Shown: in pieces, positions 59,930-64,000 of the stretch
How positions within the stretch are numbered: the first letter of the stretch is position 1
How the letters are laid out: every line of letters starts with the position of its first letter
Assembly (NCBI RefSeq): GCF_047824785.1
Contig: NZ_CP181167.1
Location: 868,001-932,000 of the forward strand
DNA from: Nitrobacter sp039808345
GTDB taxonomy: Bacteria; Pseudomonadota; Alphaproteobacteria; Rhizobiales; Xanthobacteraceae
Length of the DNA: 64,000 nt
Direction of reading: 5' to 3'
Notes under the pieces: model-generated
What the model saw: the letters and a program-made list of their open reading frames with translations, nothing else
The model's database searches: none
Told to the model about the DNA's origin: nothing
Program-made: the position numbers and the translations under genes

Positions 59930-61960
59930 TCACTCGACTGTCTGCCGGACGATCTGCTGGATTTTCAGGATCACGAATTCGGCCGGCTTCAACGGCGCGA
60001 AGCCGATCTCGATGTTTACGATCCCCAGATCGATATCGCTTTGTGGAGTCGTGCCGCTGTCGCAGCGGACGAAATAGGCCTGCGCCGGTGTCGTACCCTG
60101 GAACGCGCCCTGCCGGAAAAGCTCATGCATGAAGGCGCCGACGTTGAGCCGGATCTGCGACCAGAGCGGCTCATCATTGGGTTCGAACACTACCCATTTG
60201 GTGCCACGATAGAGACTTTCCTCGATGAACAGCGTCGTCCGGCGCACCGGCACATATTTCCAGTCGGACGCGATTGCGTCCGCGCCATCCAGGGTTCGTG
60301 CGCCCCAGCAAATATTGCTATAGACCGGGAAATTGCGCAGGCAGTTCACGCCGAGGGGATTGAGCGTTCCGTTCTCCAGGTCGGTGAGGAGATAGCCGAG
60401 ACTGTCCACATTGCGCAGACGCGCGTCGGTACCGGCCGGCGCCTTCCACACGCCTCGCTGCGCATCCGTACGTGCCCAAAGGCCGGCGATGGTGCCGCTG
60501 GAGGCCATCAGCCGCGGTCTGTTGCCATTGAGAGTATCAACGATGTTGGTGCGCGGGAAATAGACCACAGCGTTGGGATGACGCAGGCTCTCGTTCTCGG
60601 TGAGCCAGGTGTGCATCTGGTCCAGCCGTCGCACCGTGTCGGGAATGTCAACGATGAGCATCGCCCGGCGGCTTTCAACATAAGTCTCGGCAAAGGAGTA
60701 GAGAGTTCGTGCCTCGTCTGGGTCGAGATAGGTCGCTTCAGGCATGCACAGGATGTTGAAAAGGTCGATGTCCTCAAGCGCATTGATGCCGGTGCGGTCG
60801 ATGGCCGATCCTTGGAACACCGACAGCGGGATCGGCCGGAAATTTGTCCCCGCCGCGGGCGGCTGGCCGTCATGGCCGTCCGCCAGAGGAATTTGCTGAT
60901 CATTTTCCAATGCGCCTTGCCCCGCACTCAGATTGACGGCGTCAGCACCTGCGCCCGTCAGCACGATCCGCGTGGCAGAGTCGAATGGCCGGCCGTTGCG
61001 TCCGAGCTGGACCGCGAAGCGGGCGTCGTCATTGACGGTGCTGTTGCCGATCAGCCTGACGGTCGCGCCGCTGAGGATGGGCTTCTGTGCATTCGGCACC
61101 GTGCCGTCATCAGCCGCGCGTCGGATCGCAGCCTGGATGAAGGGCAACAGACCCGCATAGGTGGTCGGCGGGGTAGCTCCGCCATAGTCGATCGTGCCCG
61201 CAATTGCGCCGCCGCCGATATCGACCGAGAATGTAGCCCCATCCGGCGGTATGGAGGCGGGTATCGGCAGCACATCACTGAGCGTGCCCGTCGATGCCGG
61301 CCGGAAGGCCGGATCAAACGGGGCCGGTAAGGCCGACCCCAGTGATGCCTGAACGAGGCGCGAGCCCTGATTGATCACCTCGATCGCGTTGTTGATGACA
61401 TCGGGCTCCATCGTCAGATTGCGGAATGTCTCGCTTTGCAAGACAAGAGTACGATCGCCATCAACTCGAACCTCACTGATGGTGAGGTTGAACTGGGTCG
61501 CCGGATCGGCGGTCTCGTAGCTGACTTCGGCTCGCAGCGCATTGCCCCAGAATCCAGGGTTTTCAGCGGATTCGCCCCGAATTTGCCGGCCGGCCGTCAG
61601 CAACAATATGTCCGTGCCGCCGCCCGGATCCGAGGTCAGCATGATCGTGGCGGGACGCGCGTTGGTCGGCGGCGCATCGGTAGCACCCGTCACGGTGTCG
61701 GCGAGACGAACTACCCAGGCCTGCGTCCCGCCGTTGAGAAAGAATTGCTGGATCGCGTAGGAGGTCTCGCTGTAGCGGTCGATGCCGCCATATTCGCGTT
61801 CGAAGTCGGCCATGCCGAACAGCTGAACCGCCTCGTCGCGCAGACCCCGCTGGAACGAGCCAACGAACGCCGCAATCGAGGTCGCAACGCCGGCCACGGG
61901 TCTCACACCGCTTGGAATTTCCTCGATGTAAACGCCAGGAAAAGTTGGGTGAACAGGCAT
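59930..61960 (-). CDS. Contractile tail sheath protein (Afp2-4-type)
   Basis: A 676-residue sheath protein, first gene of the cluster. The N-terminus FPGVYIEEIPSGVRPVAGVA with TSIAAFVGSFQRG is diagnostic; the C-terminal domain has VNCLRNFPVYSNICWGARTL, WKYVPVRRTTLFIEESLYRG and FEPNDEPLWSQIRLNVGAFM with ELFRQGAFQG, the handshake strands of contractile sheaths. The middle (residues 100-330) is an exposed insertion typical of long sheaths. GGAGG lies 6 bases before the ATG. A single sheath gene contrasts with three in Afp and PVC. Confidence 0.95.
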   Translation of the reverse strand: MPVHPTFPGVYIEEIPSGVRPVAGVATSIAAFVGSFQRGLRDEAVQLFGMADFEREYGGIDRYSETSYAIQQFFLNGGTQAWVVRLADTVTGATDAPPTNARPATIMLTSDPGGGTDILLLTAGRQIRGESAENPGFWGNALRAEVSYETADPATQFNLTISEVRVDGDRTLVLQSETFRNLTMEPDVINNAIEVINQGSRLVQASLGSALPAPFDPAFRPASTGTLSDVLPIPASIPPDGATFSVDIGGGAIAGTIDYGGATPPTTYAGLLPFIQAAIRRAADDGTVPNAQKPILSGATVRLIGNSTVNDDARFAVQLGRNGRPFDSATRIVLTGAGADAVNLSAGQGALENDQQIPLADGHDGQPPAAGTNFRPIPLSVFQGSAIDRTGINALEDIDLFNILCMPEATYLDPDEARTLYSFAETYVESRRAMLIVDIPDTVRRLDQMHTWLTENESLRHPNAVVYFPRTNIVDTLNGNRPRLMASSGTIAGLWARTDAQRGVWKAPAGTDARLRNVDSLGYLLTDLENGTLNPLGVNCLRNFPVYSNICWGARTLDGADAIASDWKYVPVRRTTLFIEESLYRGTKWVVFEPNDEPLWSQIRLNVGAFMHELFRQGAFQGTTPAQAYFVRCDSGTTPQSDIDLGIVNIEIGFAPLKPAEFVILKIQQIVRQTVE

Positions 61961-62488
61961 CGCATCCTCCAGGTTATGGAGGTGTCGCCCGCCTACGCGT
62001 TAACACACGCTTGGCGAACCGCGCCCCCGACTAGACTGCAGGCCGAAACTCTACAAGCTGTAATGCACACTACTTTCAGCGCGCGATCAGTTTGGCTGCA
62101 ATGCGTCGCCTTGTCCACAATAACCTTAGCGCTCAAGCTCTGATGGAAGAGGAATCTTCGATTGTCTAGTTCGCAGAGACAGTACCGTATAATCGTTCTA
62201 TGTTTTCCGAAGGGCTTCTGCAATGGTCGTGAACCGCGCGAAACTCAGATGTCGGTCGAATACTACGATATATATACTAAAATACGACAGTTAGAGATCG
62301 GCCGAAGCTGCCGCTGCGGGAGGCGCAACGATCGAAGGTTGCGCAAGTCCATTCATCATCTCCTCAAGACACGATCGCAATATCAGGGACGTCATTGTGG
62401 CCGTCCTCCGATTGAAGACGAGAAGAATCTAACTGACTCGCACCGTTCTCGCCGTATTTCTTGCATCATCGAGTCAACCGGTCGCAGA
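61961..62488. other. Upstream region of the eCIS operon
   Basis: No gene is supported in these 528 bases. The left part must contain the promoter of the sheath operon; no strong -35/-10 pair was recognised. The right part is low in G+C around 62200-62290 (ATACTACGATATATATACTA), unlike the cluster. Confidence 0.45.
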
Positions 62489-62757
62489 TCATCCGGCAAT
62501 CACCGGACGCCAGCGTTGCTCGGGCGCGCGCCAATCTACACCTTCGATCAGCAGCGACGGCTGTGCCGAGGTCAGCGACAGCGTTTCGCCAGGCGCAATG
62601 CTCGGCGGCCACAGAAAGACGCCGTGCTCGAGCCGTTTTGTAAACAGGCGGAAGCCGGTGCCATCCCAATAGATAATCTTGATGAGGTTGGCCCTGGTCC
62701 GTCCCCGGAACACGAACAGGTGGCCTGTGAACGGATCCTGGTGCAGGACGCCTTATA
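62489..62757 (-). pseudogene. IS66 family TnpB (Orf2) fragment
   Basis: On the minus strand the DNA reads VLHQDPFTGHLFVFRGRTRA, then NLIKIIYWDGTGFRLFTKRL, EHGVFLWPP and LLIEGVDWRAPEQRWRPVIA before a stop. This is the C-terminal three quarters of the IS66 Orf2/TnpB protein; the beginning is cut by a stop upstream of VLHQ. No tnpA or tnpC remains. It lies between the eCIS promoter side and the ArsR gene, evidence for past IS activity at this border. Confidence 0.85.
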
Positions 62758-62851
62758 CTCATCAGTTATGGCTATGATTATCGTCACATGGCCGTGCTCG
62801 CCGACCTGACGCGAAGGCGGGTTTTCGAGTTGATCCCGAGAAGCTGGATAA

Positions 62852-63247
62852 CTAACGGAGTCGCGCGAAATTCGCCGCTCCATGTACGACGTCTTCACAC
62901 TCTGGACGGAGGTCGTGCCTCACGGCGTTCAACAATGCCTGTTCCGGATTCTCGGCATTGAAGACGGCCTCGATGCTGCGAACGCAAAGCGCCACTGACT
63001 CATGAGCCAGACTGTAATAAATCTGCTTTGCCTGCCGCCGTGTGGTGACGAGTTCGGCCTTACGGAGTTCCGCGAGTTGCTGGCTGAGCGCAGGCTGTCC
63101 GATCCCGGTCGCCGCATCGATTTCCGTCACCGACTTCTCGCCTTCCCGCAGTAGCGACAGGATCATCAATCGTTGAGGCTGAGCGAACTTGCGCAACCTG
63201 TCGGCGGCGAAATCTGCCTGCTCGCGCGATTGCCATAAGGCTCTCAT
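62852..63247 (-). CDS. ArsR-family transcriptional repressor
   Basis: A 131-residue winged-helix regulator: FAADRLRKFAQPQRLMILSL, then LREGEKSVTEIDAATGIGQP (recognition helix continues ALSQQLAELRKAELVTTRRQ) and AKQIYYSLAHESVALC. The ELCVC metal site of classical ArsR is absent; two cysteines remain in the C-terminal part (ALC, PEC). This form resembles the BigR/YgaV branch that senses sulphide or redox state. Its start overlaps the peroxiredoxin stop (ATGA), so it probably represses its own operon. Confidence 0.9.
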   Translation of the reverse strand: MRALWQSREQADFAADRLRKFAQPQRLMILSLLREGEKSVTEIDAATGIGQPALSQQLAELRKAELVTTRRQAKQIYYSLAHESVALCVRSIEAVFNAENPEQALLNAVRHDLRPECEDVVHGAANFARLR

Positions 63248-63882
63248 GCTGCGCTCCGGCAGAACCAGTTGACATCTTTCTGCGTTTTTTCATCGGCAGG
63301 CAGGAGCAGTGGCTGGCCGGGTTGCCAGTTGGCCGGCGCCAACTTCTGGCTCGACGCTGTTGCCTGCAGCGCCGCCACCATCCGCACCATCTCGTCAATC
63401 GAACGACCGATCGTTAGCGGATAGTGGGTAATCGCGCGAACGACCCCCTCGGGATCTATGAAATAGGTTGCCCGCACGCTCGCGCTGTTCTCGGCGGCTT
63501 CATCGATCATGCCGTAGGCGCGGCCGACCAGCATCGATGGGTCCTCGATCACTGGAAATGGAATCTCCACCGCGAACAGTTCCGTAATCGTCCGGGTCCA
63601 GGCGAGGTGCGAATAAAGGCTGTCGACCGAAAGACCCAACAGAGCACAATCCAGCGCGGCGAAGCGGTCCTGCGCCTTGGCCAGCGCGACGAATTCCGTG
63701 GTGCATACGGGCGTGAAATCCGCCGGATGCGAGAAGAACACGAGCCACCGACCCCTGTAATCAGAAAGCCGGATCGGACCCTTCGTGGATCGGGCTTCGA
63801 AGTCGGGGGCGGCATCTCCCATCCGCAACGGGAAAGGAGAAGGAGTGAGACGAGGCGTCGCATCATCGATCAAAAGAGGCAT
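63244..63882 (-). CDS. Peroxiredoxin, 1-Cys (Prx6) type
   Basis: A 212-residue peroxidase that reduces H2O2 and organic peroxides. The active site VFFSHPADFTPVCTTEFVAL holds the peroxidatic Cys near residue 60, with LGLSVDSLYSHLAWTRTITE and SVRATYFIDPEGVVRAI conserved. The C-terminal WQPGQPLLLPADEKTQKDVN is the Prx6-type extension. A further Cys near the C-terminus (NWFCRSAA) could act as a resolving residue. It precedes and overlaps the ArsR gene, with an AT-rich promoter region upstream. Confidence 0.93.
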   Translation of the reverse strand: MPLLIDDATPRLTPSPFPLRMGDAAPDFEARSTKGPIRLSDYRGRWLVFFSHPADFTPVCTTEFVALAKAQDRFAALDCALLGLSVDSLYSHLAWTRTITELFAVEIPFPVIEDPSMLVGRAYGMIDEAAENSASVRATYFIDPEGVVRAITHYPLTIGRSIDEMVRMVAALQATASSQKLAPANWQPGQPLLLPADEKTQKDVNWFCRSAA

Positions 63883-63933
63883 TCTGGGACCACCTGAGGG
63901 TTCCTGTCGAATGGCGATTCAGTCTGAAAACAA

Positions 63934-63954
63934 TTACATAATTATATAACTATG
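63934..63954 (-). promoter_or_regulatory. Possible ArsR-type operator upstream of the peroxiredoxin gene
   Basis: TTACATAATTATATAACTATG contains the palindrome ATAATTAT in an AT-rich island about 55 bases before the peroxiredoxin ATG. BigR-type repressors bind AT-rich palindromes of this kind. Assignment rests on pattern and position only. Confidence 0.4.
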
Positions 63955-64000
63955 GAAACAGGAATGTCACAAATATCAGTCATACATATATCCGATTGAC

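Larger units (their letters stand above)
36017..61960 (-). other. Extracellular contractile injection system (eCIS) gene cluster
   Basis: Nineteen genes on one strand encode a phage-tail-like contractile device: sheath, tube, baseplate hub, spike, wedge, terminator, AAA+ ATPase, fibre-like proteins and a DUF4157-containing probable cargo. There are no capsid, portal or terminase genes and no T6SS membrane-complex genes (TssJLM) nor ClpV. The DUF4255 and AAA+ ATPase pair is the hallmark that separates eCIS (Afp, PVC, MAC, Streptomyces CIS) from phage tails. Tight spacing suggests two operons split by a 220-base AT-rich gap at 51416-51635. Confidence 0.93.

Noticed and set aside
36017..61960. 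Type VI secretion or an R-type pyocin as the identity of the contractile cluster
   Set aside because: No TssJLM membrane complex, ClpV or Hcp/VgrG effector islands and no holin/endolysin within the cluster; DUF4255 plus AAA+ ATPase and DUF4157 indicate eCIS.

Overview
The window is high-GC DNA from an alphaproteobacterium, most likely of the Bradyrhizobium/Rhodopseudomonas/Nitrobacter group. The clues are the chromosomal block acyl-CoA dehydrogenase, crotonase, HDAC-like hydrolase, xseB, dxs, tlyA; a DUF3551 secreted protein; an EcfG-type promoter motif; and an interspersed 53-bp repeat of the kind common in that family. The genus is inference, because no rRNA is present.

Layout. (1) 1-7.3 kb: ordinary chromosome on the minus strand (tlyA, dxs, xseB, HDAC-family hydrolase, enoyl-CoA hydratase, acyl-CoA dehydrogenase). 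(2) 7.6-23.5 kb: an integrated element bounded by a 49-bp exact repeat, one copy being the 3' part of tRNA-Gln(TTG). It carries an integrase, overlapping small phage genes, a toprim stump, a D5/P4-type helicase, a terminase stump, a P22-like portal gene, an internally deleted IS21 element and a lysis module (GH19 endolysin plus small membrane proteins). Head, tail and scaffold genes are gone, so it is a defective prophage. (3) 24-26.4 kb: a pile of insertion sequence remains (IS5-like, IS481, IS630). (4) 26.6-36 kb: accessory chromosome with a Pit phosphate permease, a ZntB/CorA-type transporter, a rearranged patatin/3-hydroxybutyrate dehydrogenase/acetoacetate decarboxylase locus, a frameshifted PhoX-like phosphatase, a DUF155 protein, an IS630 pseudogene and the tail of a TonB-dependent receptor.

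(5) 36.0-62.0 kb: the main feature, an extracellular contractile injection system (eCIS; Afp/PVC/MAC-like tailocin), all on the minus strand. In transcription order: sheath, tube, T4 gp26/gp51-like protein, disordered linker, DUF4255 tail terminator, AAA+ ATPase, small protein, DUF4157 protein with a C-terminal HNH-like motif (probable cargo toxin), then after an AT-rich 220-bp gap a CIS tube/LysM pair, gp27-like hub, gp5-like spike, small protein, gp25, baseplate J-like protein, a second wedge protein carrying a seven-repeat PLL-like beta-propeller, a tail-I/beta-helix protein, a 1088-aa beta-helix fibre-like protein and a coiled-coil protein. No tape-measure or PAAR gene was recognised. IS66 and IS630 fragments flank the cluster, which suggests acquisition by transfer.

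(6) 62.8-64 kb: a peroxiredoxin and an ArsR-family repressor in a translationally coupled pair.

All calls come from reading the sequence and from recalled family features. No database search was run.
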